Numbered from the stretch's first letter, positions 8,873-18,331 are shown. The stretch: 64,000 bases of DNA from Deltaproteobacteria bacterium (GCA_016235345.1 JACRLG010000006.1:43614-107613); one strand, 5' to 3'. The notes: generated by a model not told the origin, from the letters alone. Numbers and translations are program-made.

Positions 8873-8917
8873 CAACCTTGGATTCGGCGGGGAACTGACT
8901 CCGTCCCGGAGATAATC

Positions 8918-9769
8918 ATGGCTGACGATAACTGCATCGTAAGGACGATGACCCACAGGGAAGTCGATCTGGCCATCGACTGGGCCGCAAAGGAAGGCTG
9001 GAACCCCGGTCTTTACGATGCAGGCTGTTTTTATTCGGCTGATCCCACGGGCTTTTTCATCGGGCTTTTGGGAAACGAGCCGGTTGCGACCATCTCGGCG
9101 GTAAGATATGGGGATTCCTTGGGCATGATAGGCTTTTACATCGTAAAGGAGGAACATAGGGGCAGGGGCTATGGCATTGCGATATGGGAAGCGGCGCTGA
9201 AGTATCTCGAAGGAAGAAACATGGGTGGCGACGGAGTCGTGGCCCAGCAGGAAAATTACAAAAAAGCCGGTTTTTTCACGGCATGGAGGAATCTGCGGCA
9301 TGAAGGGCAGGGCGGAGGGGTTTTCCCTCAAAATCCGGCAATAAAAAGCCTGTCCGATTTTCCTTTTGAAACAGTCGATGAATATGACCGGCTGTTCTTT
9401 CCTGAGGGCCGGAGGCTATTCCTTGAAGCCTGGATCAACCAGCCCGGCTGCAAGGCAGTGGGATTTGAAAACAACGGCAAACTCATTGGCTGCGGGGTCA
9501 TTCGCAAATGCCGCACGGGTTTCAAGATAGGCCCGCTTTTTGCCGACAGCAGGGAAGTGGCCGGAGAGCTTTTCAAGTCCCTGATATCCGGGCTGGGGCC
9601 CAACGAGCCGTTCTATCTCGATACCCCGGAAGACAACCGGGACGCCTTAGCGCTGGCGGAGGGCTTCGGAATGAAGGTCATGTTCGAAACCGCAAGGATG
9701 TACTCCAGGGAAAAGCCCGATATCCCGCTCAACCGGCTTTACGGGATCACTTCCTTCGAGCTTGGCTGA
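8918..9769 (+). CDS. GNAT-family N-acetyltransferase with C-terminal YitH-like domain
   Basis: The N-terminal half is a GNAT domain; residues 67-95 hold the acetyl-CoA segment with EEHRGRGYGIAIWEAAL (the R/Q-x-x-G-x-G/A loop). The C-terminal half, containing NNGKLIGCGVIRKCRTGFKIGPLFAD and FGMKVMFETARMYS, resembles the second GNAT-like domain (Acetyltransf_18) of YitH-type proteins. The length of 283 fits the two-domain type. The ATG follows CCGGAGATAATC. It lies 45 bp after gldA on the same strand and is convergent with mocA. The substrate cannot be told from sequence. Confidence 0.82.
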   Translation: MADDNCIVRTMTHREVDLAIDWAAKEGWNPGLYDAGCFYSADPTGFFIGLLGNEPVATISAVRYGDSLGMIGFYIVKEEHRGRGYGIAIWEAALKYLEGRNMGGDGVVAQQENYKKAGFFTAWRNLRHEGQGGGVFPQNPAIKSLSDFPFETVDEYDRLFFPEGRRLFLEAWINQPGCKAVGFENNGKLIGCGVIRKCRTGFKIGPLFADSREVAGELFKSLISGLGPNEPFYLDTPEDNRDALALAEGFGMKVMFETARMYSREKPDIPLNRLYGITSFELG

Positions 9770-9782
9770 AAATGATGATATC

Positions 9783-10352
9783 TTAACAGCGGGCATCCTC
9801 CGGGCGGTTCAGGTTGCTTGCAACCGCCTTGTCATAAACGCCTGCGAAGGCGCGGCGGCAGGAGCGCAGGACAAGGTCCAGGCGGGAGGATGCGGGGGGC
9901 ATGGCGCGAATCAATGCGCAAAGCTTTGGGGAGAGGATGACCGGATGCCCTGATCTGCCGTCAAAAACCGGGCTTACGGCATCGAGTGGGGGAGAGGCCT
10001 TTTCCATGAGAAATTTTACCGTTTGAACCTGAACCGGGAAAACGTCCACCGGAAGCACGACGGCCCATCTTTCGGGGTTTATTGACAGAAGCCCTTTTAC
10101 CAGCGATGAAAACTGCCCGTCCTTGAAATCCGGGTTTTCCACGATTCCGGGAAAATCGCCAAGGCCGTCCCTCACTCTTCGGGCCTCGCTTCCTATCACC
10201 GTGGCAACGCTTCCGCACCCGGCATCCATCAGAAGGTTCCGTTGAAGAAGCGCCAGCCGCGCTCCCCCGATTTCAAGAAGGGCCTTGGGAAGGCCCATGC
10301 GCCTTCCCTCCCCGGCTGCGAGGATTATTCCGTCAAAGATGATTTCGGCCAT
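9783..10352 (-). CDS. mocA: Molybdenum cofactor cytidylyltransferase (MocA-like)
   Basis: This MobA/MocA-family nucleotidyltransferase of 189 residues has the N-terminal GIILAAGEGRRMGLPKALLEI signature (LAAG-x-G-x-R-M-G-x-x-K), the VLPVDVFPV metal-site strand and the SGHPVIL loop typical of the MocA branch. In the family it joins CMP to molybdopterin to give the dinucleotide cofactor of bacterial molybdenum hydroxylases. It overlaps the end of xdhC by 28 bp and lies divergently from a molybdenum hydroxylase operon, which fits loading that enzyme. Confidence 0.85.
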   Translation of the reverse strand: MAEIIFDGIILAAGEGRRMGLPKALLEIGGARLALLQRNLLMDAGCGSVATVIGSEARRVRDGLGDFPGIVENPDFKDGQFSSLVKGLLSINPERWAVVLPVDVFPVQVQTVKFLMEKASPPLDAVSPVFDGRSGHPVILSPKLCALIRAMPPASSRLDLVLRSCRRAFAGVYDKAVASNLNRPEDARC

Positions 10353-11137
10353 TTTGCGAGCTTTTCAGGGTCAGCTTCAAATCTTATCAGTTGGGCCGCT
10401 ATGCTCACCGCTATTTCGTTGGGGGTGACGGCCCCGATGTTAAGGCCCGCCGGCGAATTGATGCGGCCCGCCTTTTCCTGGTCTGCGCCGTTTTCAAGAA
10501 GCCTTTTCAAAAATCCCTTGCGTTTATTGACCGAGGCCATGAGTCCAAGGCTTTTGAACGGCATTTCAAGGGCTTGGCGCACAACCTCGTAATCATGGCT
10601 GTGATCCGGGGTCATGACAAGAACATGCGTTTCCGGGCTGAATCCGGCCTCGCCCGAAACCGCCCCGAAGGGTCCTTCCACCCGGCGCGCTCCTCTAAAA
10701 GCCGGAAGAGCGAGTCGTTCGGGCCTCTCGTCGTAAACCGCTATCGAAAAGCCGCAGCCTTGCAGAATCGGGCACAGGGCTTCGGCAACGTGGCCCGCGC
10801 CGAAAACAAGCACTTGACGTGAAAAGAGGTGGGCATCGAAAAATATTTCCATGCTTCCTCCGCAGGCAAGGCCGCCTGGGTCTTTAAGCTCGAATTTTTC
10901 CTTCACGCTTGCGCCTTCCCCACCAAGGATGGCCAGGGCCTTTTGAATGGCTTGGTGTTCGGTTTGCCCGCCCCCTATGGTTCCCTTGCATTGCCCGTCC
11001 GTCGTAACTATCATTGCTGACCCCGGTTTTGCCGGGGTGGAGCCTTCGACACCCACAACAGTAAGCAGAACAAAGGGCCGATGCTCCGCGCAATATTGGG
11101 CGGCAAGGGCGAAAATTGAATTTTCGGGCGAGTCCAT
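10325..11137 (-). CDS. xdhC: XdhC/CoxI-family molybdenum hydroxylase maturation factor
   Basis: XdhC proteins bind the molybdenum cofactor, protect it during sulfuration and hand it to the hydroxylase. The N-terminal XdhC_CoxI domain shows VVGVEGSTPAKPGSAMIV and GTIGGGQTEH. The C-terminal Rossmann domain shows VLVFGAGHVAEAL (G-x-G-x-x-x), VYDERPERL and LVMTPDHSHDYEV. I chose the ATG at 11137 because GGAGG lies 7 bases upstream; the frame is open to 11188 but without a ribosome site. It is divergent from the hydroxylase large-subunit gene and translationally close to mocA. Confidence 0.88.
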   Translation of the reverse strand: MDSPENSIFALAAQYCAEHRPFVLLTVVGVEGSTPAKPGSAMIVTTDGQCKGTIGGGQTEHQAIQKALAILGGEGASVKEKFELKDPGGLACGGSMEIFFDAHLFSRQVLVFGAGHVAEALCPILQGCGFSIAVYDERPERLALPAFRGARRVEGPFGAVSGEAGFSPETHVLVMTPDHSHDYEVVRQALEMPFKSLGLMASVNKRKGFLKRLLENGADQEKAGRINSPAGLNIGAVTPNEIAVSIAAQLIRFEADPEKLAKWPKSSLTE

Positions 11138-11292
11138 CCCCGTTCCTCCATTCAATAAGGCCGCCAAGGGCGGACTTTCTGCAAACACGCTTATTGGTTG
11201 TTACGGCGCAAATTTTTTGGTATCTCAATATCATCATCATTGCCAACTATAAAGCAATCTTACGCGATATCGAAAGAGGAGTCCCAATCCTC

Positions 11293-13593
11293 GTGAAAAA
11301 CCAGGTTCCCCACATAGGCGAGTCCTTGCCAAGGGCCGACGCACTGGCCAAGGTGACAGGCCGGGAAAAATACGCCACGGATTTCTACGACGAAGGCTTC
11401 CTCTGGGCTGCGGCCAAACGCGCGGGAATCCCACACGCCAAAATTTTGAGGATTCACACGGCGGAAGCTGCGGCGCTTCCTGGCGTATTCAAAATCCTTA
11501 CCGCGAATGACGTTCCCGGAACCAACCGCCAGGGAATAGTGGTGAAGGACCAGCCGGTTATTGCCGATGAAATTGTTCGCCATTGCGGCGATGCTGTGAC
11601 CCTGGTTCTTGGGGAGGACCGCAAAACCCTGGAAAAGGCCCTGGACCTTATAAGGGTTGATTACGAGCCCCTTCCGGTTGTTTCAGGCATGGATATCGCG
11701 CTTTCAAAGGATGCGCCGGTGCTTCACCCTTCCTGCCCCGGCGGAAACGTCTACGCCGACCGCGAGCTTTCCGTGGGTGAGGCTGAAGACGCCCTTTCAA
11801 AATGCCACGCCGTGGTTGAGGGCGTGTTTGAAACCCCCATGCAGGTTCACGGATTTCTGGAAACCGAAAACGGCACTGGCAGGATGGGCCAGGACGGCGT
11901 AATCACCCTTACTGTCTCCACCCAGGCCCCTTTCCGGGACCGCATGGAGATCGGCCACGCCTTAGGGCTTCCTTTTAGCGGCATCAGGATCATAAATCCT
12001 TACCTTGGCGGCGGCTTCGGAGGCAAGGACGGGGCCACTGTCCAGTGCCTTCTGGCCCTTGGGGCCATGAAAAGCGAGGGAAGGCCCGTAAAAATGTGGT
12101 GGAGCCGGGAGGAAAGTTTTTTTTCCGGCTACAAGCGCCACCCTGCAAAAATGCATTACAGGCTTGGGGCGGACGCAGATGGAAGCCTTGTGGCGCTTGC
12201 CTGCGAGCTTGATTACGACACCGGGGCTTACGCCCACCTGGGCGGCGAGGTTTTAAACGCTGGAATCGAACACGCAGGGGGGCCCTACCGCATTCCCCAC
12301 ACAAAAATCCGGGGCCGGGCAATCTACACAAATAACCCCATAGCAGGGGCCATGCGGGGCTTCGGGGCGGCACAGGCGGCCTTTGCCATGGAATCCATGA
12401 TGAACCTTATGGCGGCAAGGCTTAACATGGACCCGCTGGCCATAAGGGAGAAAAACGCCCTGGTGCGCGGCGACAGGCACCCATCCGGGGCCTTTATCAC
12501 CACGTCCAACGGCCTTTCCGCCTGCCTTGAAGGCGTAAGAAACCATCCTTTGCGAAAAAGCGCGCAAATCTGGAAACAAGAGGCCGGGCCGCACAAAAAG
12601 CGGGGGATCGGGGTTTCCTCTTTTTTTCAGGCAATGGGCTACGGCAGGGGCGTGCCGGATAACGCCATAGCGAAACTTGAGATTAAAAAAGACGGCACTT
12701 TCATAGTTTATAACAGCGTATCGGATATGGGCCAGGGAAACGCGGCCACGTATCTTCAGATAGCGGGGGAAATCCTGCGCCAGAGGGCGGGCGACATGGA
12801 GCTTGTGCAGCCGGACACCTTTCGCACCCATCCTTCCGGGTCATCCTCCGCCAGCCGCACCACCTTCACCTACGGCAGGGCTCTTATGGGCGCCTGCGAA
12901 ATAATGAAGAAAAAGCTCCTCAACCGGGCGGCCCTGGTCATGTTCATCACGGACGACTCCGGCTTTGCGCTTCTGCCCGGAAAGGTGCGGCACATCCCCT
13001 CCGGAAAGGAAGTCCCCTTGAAGGTCATTGCGGGGGTTATGGGCGATGAGGACAGGGTTGTCGTGAACGAGTTCATGGTCCGCGTTCCCAAGGACCCTTT
13101 TACGGGGGACATGGCGAGCACCCACGGTTTTCCTCACAACATTTTTTCATACGCGGCCCATCTGGCCCGCATCGAAACAGACCTTTTGACCGGCGAAGTC
13201 AAGGTCTGCGATTATCTGACGGTCACGGACGCCGGGCGGGTGCTGAACCCTATGGTTTACGAGCAGCAGATTCACGGCGCGGTGGCCCAGGGGCTCGGCT
13301 ACGCTCTGACAGAGGCCTGCATCGTAAAAAACGGCAAAATCGAAACCCCGGACCTTGCAACCTACATCATCCCGACCTCGCTGGATTTGCCCGACATGGA
13401 GTCGGTGTCCATAGAGACCGAGGAGGCCGAGGGGCCTTACGGCATGAAAGGCGTGGGTGAAATAGGTATGCTGCCACCCCTTCCGGCGGTGGCCTGCGCG
13501 CTAAACGATGCTTTGGGCGCGTTTCCGCACCAAGCGCCCTTTACCGGCGAAAACGTAAGCCGTTCAATGGAAAAGGCTTATAATCCATGCTGA
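11293..13593 (+). CDS. Molybdenum hydroxylase large (molybdopterin-binding) subunit, xanthine dehydrogenase family
   Basis: The 766-residue protein starts at a GTG preceded by AGAGGAG; an in-frame ATG at 11116 would add about 59 residues without family similarity. It begins PHIGESLPRADALAKVTGREKYATDF, as in this family. Cofactor-binding stretches are GGGFGGKDGATVQ, GAMRGFGAAQAAFAMES and the C-terminal KGVGEIGMLPPLPAVACALNDA, which contains the catalytic-base Glu (GVGE). It belongs with the two genes downstream in the order large, 2Fe-2S, FAD. It overlaps the next gene by 7 bp (ATGCTGA). Substrate is undetermined: xanthine, nicotinate, an aldehyde or another N-heterocycle are all possible. Confidence 0.9.
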   Translation: MKNQVPHIGESLPRADALAKVTGREKYATDFYDEGFLWAAAKRAGIPHAKILRIHTAEAAALPGVFKILTANDVPGTNRQGIVVKDQPVIADEIVRHCGDAVTLVLGEDRKTLEKALDLIRVDYEPLPVVSGMDIALSKDAPVLHPSCPGGNVYADRELSVGEAEDALSKCHAVVEGVFETPMQVHGFLETENGTGRMGQDGVITLTVSTQAPFRDRMEIGHALGLPFSGIRIINPYLGGGFGGKDGATVQCLLALGAMKSEGRPVKMWWSREESFFSGYKRHPAKMHYRLGADADGSLVALACELDYDTGAYAHLGGEVLNAGIEHAGGPYRIPHTKIRGRAIYTNNPIAGAMRGFGAAQAAFAMESMMNLMAARLNMDPLAIREKNALVRGDRHPSGAFITTSNGLSACLEGVRNHPLRKSAQIWKQEAGPHKKRGIGVSSFFQAMGYGRGVPDNAIAKLEIKKDGTFIVYNSVSDMGQGNAATYLQIAGEILRQRAGDMELVQPDTFRTHPSGSSSASRTTFTYGRALMGACEIMKKKLLNRAALVMFITDDSGFALLPGKVRHIPSGKEVPLKVIAGVMGDEDRVVVNEFMVRVPKDPFTGDMASTHGFPHNIFSYAAHLARIETDLLTGEVKVCDYLTVTDAGRVLNPMVYEQQIHGAVAQGLGYALTEACIVKNGKIETPDLATYIIPTSLDLPDMESVSIETEEAEGPYGMKGVGEIGMLPPLPAVACALNDALGAFPHQAPFTGENVSRSMEKAYNPC

Positions 13594-14099
13594 TAAAGTT
13601 CACTTTAAACGGAGAGCCCATTAACATTGAAGCCGCCGCCGAACGGCGGGCAGTGGACCTTCTGCGGGAGGACCTTGGTCTCACTGGGGTCAAGGAATCC
13701 TGCGGATCAGGCGAATGCGGGGCCTGCGCTGTGCTTTTTAACGGCGAAAGCAGGCTTTCCTGCCTCATGATGGCCTGCCAGCTTGAGGGAGCAATCATTA
13801 CAACCGTGGAGGGCCTTGCCTGCGGCGAGGAACTGCATCCGCTCCAGGACGCCTTCATCCAAAAAGGGGCGGTGCAGTGCGGATACTGCACCCCCGGAAT
13901 GCTCATTTCCGCCGCCGACCTTCTAAGGCGCAACCCCAAGCCCACCCGCCCGGAAATACGAACCGCCATTAGCGGGAACCTTTGCAGATGCACGGGGTAT
14001 CAAAAGATTGTGGATGCAGTCGAGTCAGCCGCCGAAAACATGGAAGCCTGCACCCCGGCTGTCTTCCCGGAAAAAGCGATGGGGAGCCAATTGAAATGA
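13587..14099 (+). CDS. Molybdenum hydroxylase [2Fe-2S] subunit
   Basis: This is the small iron-sulfur subunit (170 residues). The N-terminal plant-ferredoxin-type cluster is bound by CGSGECGAC followed by a fourth Cys in SRLSC. The C-terminal four-helix cluster is bound by CGYCTPGM and CRCTGYQKIVDAV. It carries electrons from the molybdenum centre to the FAD subunit. The C-terminus extends about 20 residues beyond the usual end. Start and stop overlap both neighbours (7 bp upstream, 4 bp downstream), so the three subunits are made from one coupled message. Confidence 0.92.
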   Translation: MLIKFTLNGEPINIEAAAERRAVDLLREDLGLTGVKESCGSGECGACAVLFNGESRLSCLMMACQLEGAIITTVEGLACGEELHPLQDAFIQKGAVQCGYCTPGMLISAADLLRRNPKPTRPEIRTAISGNLCRCTGYQKIVDAVESAAENMEACTPAVFPEKAMGSQLK

Positions 14100-14938
14100 C
14101 AGTGCATTTTCCCGAAGACATAAAAAGCGCCCTTGACCTTTTCGATATGTTTCCAGATTCGCTTTTGTGGGCGGGCGGAACCGATTTGATGGCGGAACTG
14201 CGTGCAAAAAAGCGCCCTGCCCCGGAATCCGTAATCTTTTTGGAAAAAGTGAAGGAACTCGCGGAAATCCGTGATGAGGGCGTCTCCATATTCATAGGCG
14301 CGGGGGCAAGGCTCTCCGGCATAGCGGAAAATAAACTTATTCTTGATTCAGCCCCGGTTCTGACCCAGGCCCTTTGCGCCCACTCGTCCCCGCCAATAAG
14401 GAACATGGCCACCCTTGGCGGCAACATCTGTACTGCCTCCCCTGCGGCGGACGCGGTCCCGCCCCTTTACGTGCTTGGGGGCGAACTTTTGCTTCAAAAA
14501 AAGGATGCTTCCAGAAAAGTTCGCGCCGGGGATTTTTTCCTTGGCCCAAGAAAAACGGTGCTGGAAAAAGGCGAGCTATTGACCGGCGTGAGTTTCCCCA
14601 AGCCTCCCCAAGGCTCTGTACAGTATTTCGAGAAGGTGGGGCAGAGAAAGGCCCTTGCCATCGCCATAGTCAGCATGGCGGCAATATTGACCACGGACAG
14701 CGGGGGAAGGGTCGAAAAGGCCCGCTTTGCATGGGGAAGCGTTGGGCCGACCGTGGTTCGCATCCCGGAAACCGAGGCGATATTCGAGGGCAAAAAACCA
14801 ACCCATGAGCTTTTCCGGCAGGCTGCCGAACTCGTAAAAGATTCCGTGCGGCCCATTGACGACATAAGGGCAAGCGCGGCCTACCGCAGCCAGGTTGCCG
14901 GAAACCTTGTTTTGCGCCTTTTGCCGGATCAGGTTTAA
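14096..14938 (+). CDS. Molybdenum hydroxylase FAD-binding subunit
   Basis: A 280-residue medium subunit of the CoxM/XdhB type. The FAD contacts are LLWAGGTDLM near the N-terminus and IRNMATLGGNICTASPAADAVPPL in the middle; the C-terminal CO dehydrogenase flavoprotein domain follows and ends SAAYRSQVAGNLVLRLL. The ATG at 14096 overlaps the TGA of the 2Fe-2S subunit; the frame is open upstream, but this start gives the standard N-terminus. It passes electrons from the cluster to NAD or another acceptor. Ten bases separate its stop from the convergent GNAT gene. Confidence 0.9.
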   Translation: MTVHFPEDIKSALDLFDMFPDSLLWAGGTDLMAELRAKKRPAPESVIFLEKVKELAEIRDEGVSIFIGAGARLSGIAENKLILDSAPVLTQALCAHSSPPIRNMATLGGNICTASPAADAVPPLYVLGGELLLQKKDASRKVRAGDFFLGPRKTVLEKGELLTGVSFPKPPQGSVQYFEKVGQRKALAIAIVSMAAILTTDSGGRVEKARFAWGSVGPTVVRIPETEAIFEGKKPTHELFRQAAELVKDSVRPIDDIRASAAYRSQVAGNLVLRLLPDQV

Positions 14939-14948
14939 AAGCCGCCTG

Positions 14949-15959
14949 TCAGCGGGTCTTTTCCCAGTCAGCGTATATAAAGTCACGGATTTTTTTCGCC
15001 CGGTCGGTGTGAAGGACAAGGCCCTCCCAGTTGGGACGCCCCATAATCTTGTTCAGCATAAATCCGTCGCTGTCGTACCACCTTGGAAAAAGCCCGCCCA
15101 TAAAATACCCGCGCTTCCTCAAAGCCTCAACGATTTCGAGGTTCCATGGCTCGGCCAGCCTCACCCAAACCTGGATGATCTCAAGACGGTTTTCCGTGGC
15201 AAGTTTTTTTTCAAACCCGTCAAAGGCCGCTTCAAAATCGCGCCCTGAGCGGTTTATGAAAATCCTGGCAACCGAAGCAAAATCGAAAACCTGCTTCGCA
15301 AATTCCGTTTTCACATCAGGAAGGGCTTCTGTTGGGGATTCAAGGGTCCGCTTATCGTCCAGGCCTTCATATAAAAACCTTAGTTCCGCATCATAAACCG
15401 GCGGCAGGAAAACAGTATGCGGTGAAGGCTTTACAGTCTTATACCCCACCACCGAGCCAACCCTTCCGGATGCGCTTTTTTCCTTGTCATAGGCGCTTGC
15501 GGGCATGAGATCAAGCTCTATGCCCGTCTCCACGAAGCCCAGCCTGCCGATGAGTTTCTGTATGCCATCGTGATTGGCAACGGCCTCCCCCCAGATGCCC
15601 TCCACGGGAAGGCCCTTTAGGCCCTCCGGCTCGAAAAAGAGCCTGCTCATAAGGCGCGTGGTTATGCCGTAGTTGCGGTACTCCGGGAAAACCAGGCCGG
15701 AGCCGGACTCGTAGATGTTTTCATAGGGCGAGTTCCTGAAAATCGCCGTCATGCCTATAACCCGGCCCTGGGGATCACGGGCGCTCATTATTATGATTTC
15801 CCGCCTGGCGCAGCTTTCGGCAAGGGCTTTGGGATCATAGTAGGTTCTAACCGGGTACTGGTCGCCGTAAACCGCCAGAAAAAGGTCGCGGATATATGGA
15901 GCATCCTCCGGCACGAAAAGGCCCACCGTAAAGGGGCTTTCGGATTTTTCGTCACTCAT
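14949..15959 (-). CDS. GNAT-like acetyltransferase
   Basis: A 336-residue protein whose N-terminal half is a GNAT domain: FVPEDAPYIRDLFLAVYG, then IGMTAIF and VFPEYRNYGITTRLMSRLFF (the acetyl-CoA loop region). The C-terminal half, with LKKRGYFMGG-like and FPRWYDSDGFMLNKIM strings, looks like a second degenerate GNAT fold. The N-terminal part resembles the GNAT half of the 431-residue HATPase fusion at 18332-19627 (compare FLAVYGDQYPVRTY with SVAAVYPPEEVPRV). It is last in the minus-strand run and overlaps the MFS gene by 8 bp. An AAAGGACC site precedes the ATG. Substrate unknown. Confidence 0.72.
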   Translation of the reverse strand: MSDEKSESPFTVGLFVPEDAPYIRDLFLAVYGDQYPVRTYYDPKALAESCARREIIIMSARDPQGRVIGMTAIFRNSPYENIYESGSGLVFPEYRNYGITTRLMSRLFFEPEGLKGLPVEGIWGEAVANHDGIQKLIGRLGFVETGIELDLMPASAYDKEKSASGRVGSVVGYKTVKPSPHTVFLPPVYDAELRFLYEGLDDKRTLESPTEALPDVKTEFAKQVFDFASVARIFINRSGRDFEAAFDGFEKKLATENRLEIIQVWVRLAEPWNLEIVEALRKRGYFMGGLFPRWYDSDGFMLNKIMGRPNWEGLVLHTDRAKKIRDFIYADWEKTR

Positions 15960-17157
15960 TTTTGCGGGTCCTTTTCATAAGAAGCGGGGTGAGCAAGGCC
16001 CCCAGAAGGGAAAGAGCCGCCGCCGCCGGATAAATGGCCCCGTAGCCCGATTTTGCTAGCAGAAATCCAGCGATCCAGGGGCCCAAAATATATCCTGCGT
16101 CAATCATCTCAAGCATCATGTTGGTGTTGTAGGTGCGAAGTTTCGGGTCTGAAAGATCGAAGATGAGAGCCCCAAGAACAGGCATCAGAAAGCCCCATCC
16201 CAGGCCAAGAAGGGCTGCGCTGAAAAAAAAGCCGTAAGCCCCGGCGGAGCGCCCCAGAAAAAAGAAGGACGCGGCAAGAAATACGAGGGAGCCGCCCGCA
16301 ATGTGGGCCTTGCTTATTTTATCCATAAATTTTCCGCCGAAAAGCCGCACCGTTATCATTACAAGGGTGTAGATGGTGAAAAAAAGCCCGGCGTCCGTTA
16401 TCCCTATGGATTTTGCGAATCCCTTCACGAAAAAAAAGGTCATGGTGGACCCTGTAAAGGTGGCCATGACCAGGAAAAACATGGCGAGCATGGCGGGGTC
16501 CTTGAAACCGGCCAGAATCTCGCCGCGTGAAAGCCTGGCATAAGGCGCTGGTGACGGCCCTTGCGCGGTTTTCCGGCCTTTTTCAACCACCCAAAGCATG
16601 GGAAAAATCAATAAAAGGACCAGGGCGGAAAAGATATAGATATTTGACTGGCTTACCCCAGCCCCCAGGAGCCTTTCGCAAAGGGGCGGAAAAACCGCGT
16701 ATGGAAGAAGATTGGCGAGGGTCAGGATGCTGTAGGCCTGTCCGCTTTTTCCTTTCGGGATCACGTCAACCACAAGGGCCATGAGGGATGTTAAAAGCAG
16801 AACGAAAAACAGGCCGTGAACTATCCGCAAAATGAGCAGCCCGGTAAAACCCTGTGTAAGGGCGTAGGCCCCCATCGAGCATGATATTCCCAAAGCCGCG
16901 AAGGCGAGCCATTTCACAGCGTTGTTCCTGTGGATATAAGGGCTTATGAAGGGCCGCACTGTTATGGGAACAAAGTTGAAGGCGGCCAGAAACATTCCAA
17001 CCGTATCGGCGTCAAAGCCGATTCCGCCAAGGTACTCCAGAAAGTTGAAAAAAACCGCCTGGTTGGAAAGGGCCAGAAAATAAATGGCCATGGCGAAAAC
17101 AAAGCCTTTGGTGAATAGAGGCTCGGAATCAGGCTCTGCGGGTGAGGCTTCTTGCAT
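15952..17157 (-). CDS. Major facilitator superfamily transporter
   Basis: About 12 hydrophobic segments over 401 residues. The stretch between helices 2 and 3 (FVPITVRPFISPYIHRN) and its mirror in the second half (TVRLFGGKFMDKISK) correspond to MFS motif A loops. I chose ATG 17157 because AAAGG lies about 8 bases upstream; an ATG at 17178 has none. It lies between a HisC-like aminotransferase and a GNAT protein and overlaps the latter. The context suggests export of a small amino-containing metabolite, which is inference only. Confidence 0.82.
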   Translation of the reverse strand: MQEASPAEPDSEPLFTKGFVFAMAIYFLALSNQAVFFNFLEYLGGIGFDADTVGMFLAAFNFVPITVRPFISPYIHRNNAVKWLAFAALGISCSMGAYALTQGFTGLLILRIVHGLFFVLLLTSLMALVVDVIPKGKSGQAYSILTLANLLPYAVFPPLCERLLGAGVSQSNIYIFSALVLLLIFPMLWVVEKGRKTAQGPSPAPYARLSRGEILAGFKDPAMLAMFFLVMATFTGSTMTFFFVKGFAKSIGITDAGLFFTIYTLVMITVRLFGGKFMDKISKAHIAGGSLVFLAASFFFLGRSAGAYGFFFSAALLGLGWGFLMPVLGALIFDLSDPKLRTYNTNMMLEMIDAGYILGPWIAGFLLAKSGYGAIYPAAAALSLLGALLTPLLMKRTRKNE

Positions 17158-17199
17158 GGATCGGCCTTTTGGGAACACATACCGCTTGGGTTTGCTGTC

Positions 17200-18321
17200 T
17201 TAACGTTTGGATGGAAGGATTTCCCGCATACCTCTTACCAGTTCCTCCATGTCCTCCATTGCGCCGAACGACACCCTTATGAAGTTGGGAAACCGGAAGC
17301 CCGTCATGGTGCGGATCATGAGGCCCTTTGCCATTAGTTTCCGGTAGGCCAGGCTGTCGCTCATGGGAAGCCTTGCCATCATGTAGCAGCCCTGGCCTGA
17401 AACCAGAAAAAGGCCCATTTTGCCGAATTCCCGTGTAAGGTAGTCGCGGGCCTCCCGCACGGCCTTTCTGGTGGCAGCAACGTGATGGTCCGCGTTCACC
17501 GCCTCTATGGCCGCCACCTGGGCAAGGGTATTGACCGAATACACCACGCAGGTTTTGCGGATTATGTCCACTATTTCGGGGGCTCCGCAAAGGTAGCCTA
17601 TGCGCAGCCCCGCAAGCCCGTACATCTTGGAAAAGGTTCTGAAGCTCACCACGTTGGGATAAAGCCCGATCAAATCCATTGCGTCGGGAAAATCATCCTC
17701 CTCAACGAATTCCAGGTAAGCCTCGTCCACCACCACTATGGCCCGGCGGTCAACACGGTCAAGGAAATCCGTAAGCCTCTTTTTGCTCCAGTAGGTTCCC
17801 GTGGGGTTATTCGGGTTGCACACGAAAAAAATCTTGGTTCGCTCGTCGGCTGCGGTGAGCATGGCCTCGTCATCGAAGCCGTAGTCCCTAAGCGGCACGC
17901 AGCGGGCCTCGTACCCGGAGAAGCGGGCCACCCACTCGTAAACCGCAAAGGTCTTGTCTGCGGTAACGATGTTGTCGCCCTCCTGGCAGAAGGCCTTTAT
18001 GACGAAGGCTATGACCTCGTTTGCGCCGTTTCCCACCAGAAACTGGTCGGGGTCCAATTTAAAGCGCGCTGCCAGAAGCTGCCTGAGATGAAAGGCGTCG
18101 CCGCTCGGATACACCGATGCCTTCACGGTGGGAAACTTTGTTATGGCTTCCCGTGATTCGGCAGGCGGACCAAGCGGATTTTCGTTGTTGTTCAGGCGAA
18201 GGAGCCGTTTTACGCCGTAATACTCCATCAAAACGTCGTCCGGCTTGGACGGGATATAGGCCTCGAAGCATTTGACATGGGCCGGAACCAGCCTTTCGAG
18301 ATCGGGCATACGTGAATTCAT
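17200..18321 (-). CDS. HisC-like class I/II aminotransferase (histidinol-phosphate type)
   Basis: A PLP-dependent fold-type I enzyme of 373 residues. Landmarks: LRLNNNENPLGPP near the N-terminus, YPSGDAFHLRQLLA, VGNGANEVI, FVCNPNNPTGTYW, VVVDEAYLEF with the cofactor Asp, and RTFSKMYGLAGLRIGY with the Schiff-base Lys. In HisC it swaps amino groups between histidinol phosphate and 2-oxoglutarate; related enzymes act on aromatic amino acids or phosphonates. No other his gene is nearby. It sits 10 bp after a HATPase-GNAT gene and before an MFS exporter, so a specialised role is as likely as histidine synthesis. GAGGAAG precedes the ATG. Confidence 0.88.
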   Translation of the reverse strand: MNSRMPDLERLVPAHVKCFEAYIPSKPDDVLMEYYGVKRLLRLNNNENPLGPPAESREAITKFPTVKASVYPSGDAFHLRQLLAARFKLDPDQFLVGNGANEVIAFVIKAFCQEGDNIVTADKTFAVYEWVARFSGYEARCVPLRDYGFDDEAMLTAADERTKIFFVCNPNNPTGTYWSKKRLTDFLDRVDRRAIVVVDEAYLEFVEEDDFPDAMDLIGLYPNVVSFRTFSKMYGLAGLRIGYLCGAPEIVDIIRKTCVVYSVNTLAQVAAIEAVNADHHVAATRKAVREARDYLTREFGKMGLFLVSGQGCYMMARLPMSDSLAYRKLMAKGLMIRTMTGFRFPNFIRVSFGAMEDMEELVRGMREILPSKR

Positions 18322-18331
18322 GGCCGCTTCC

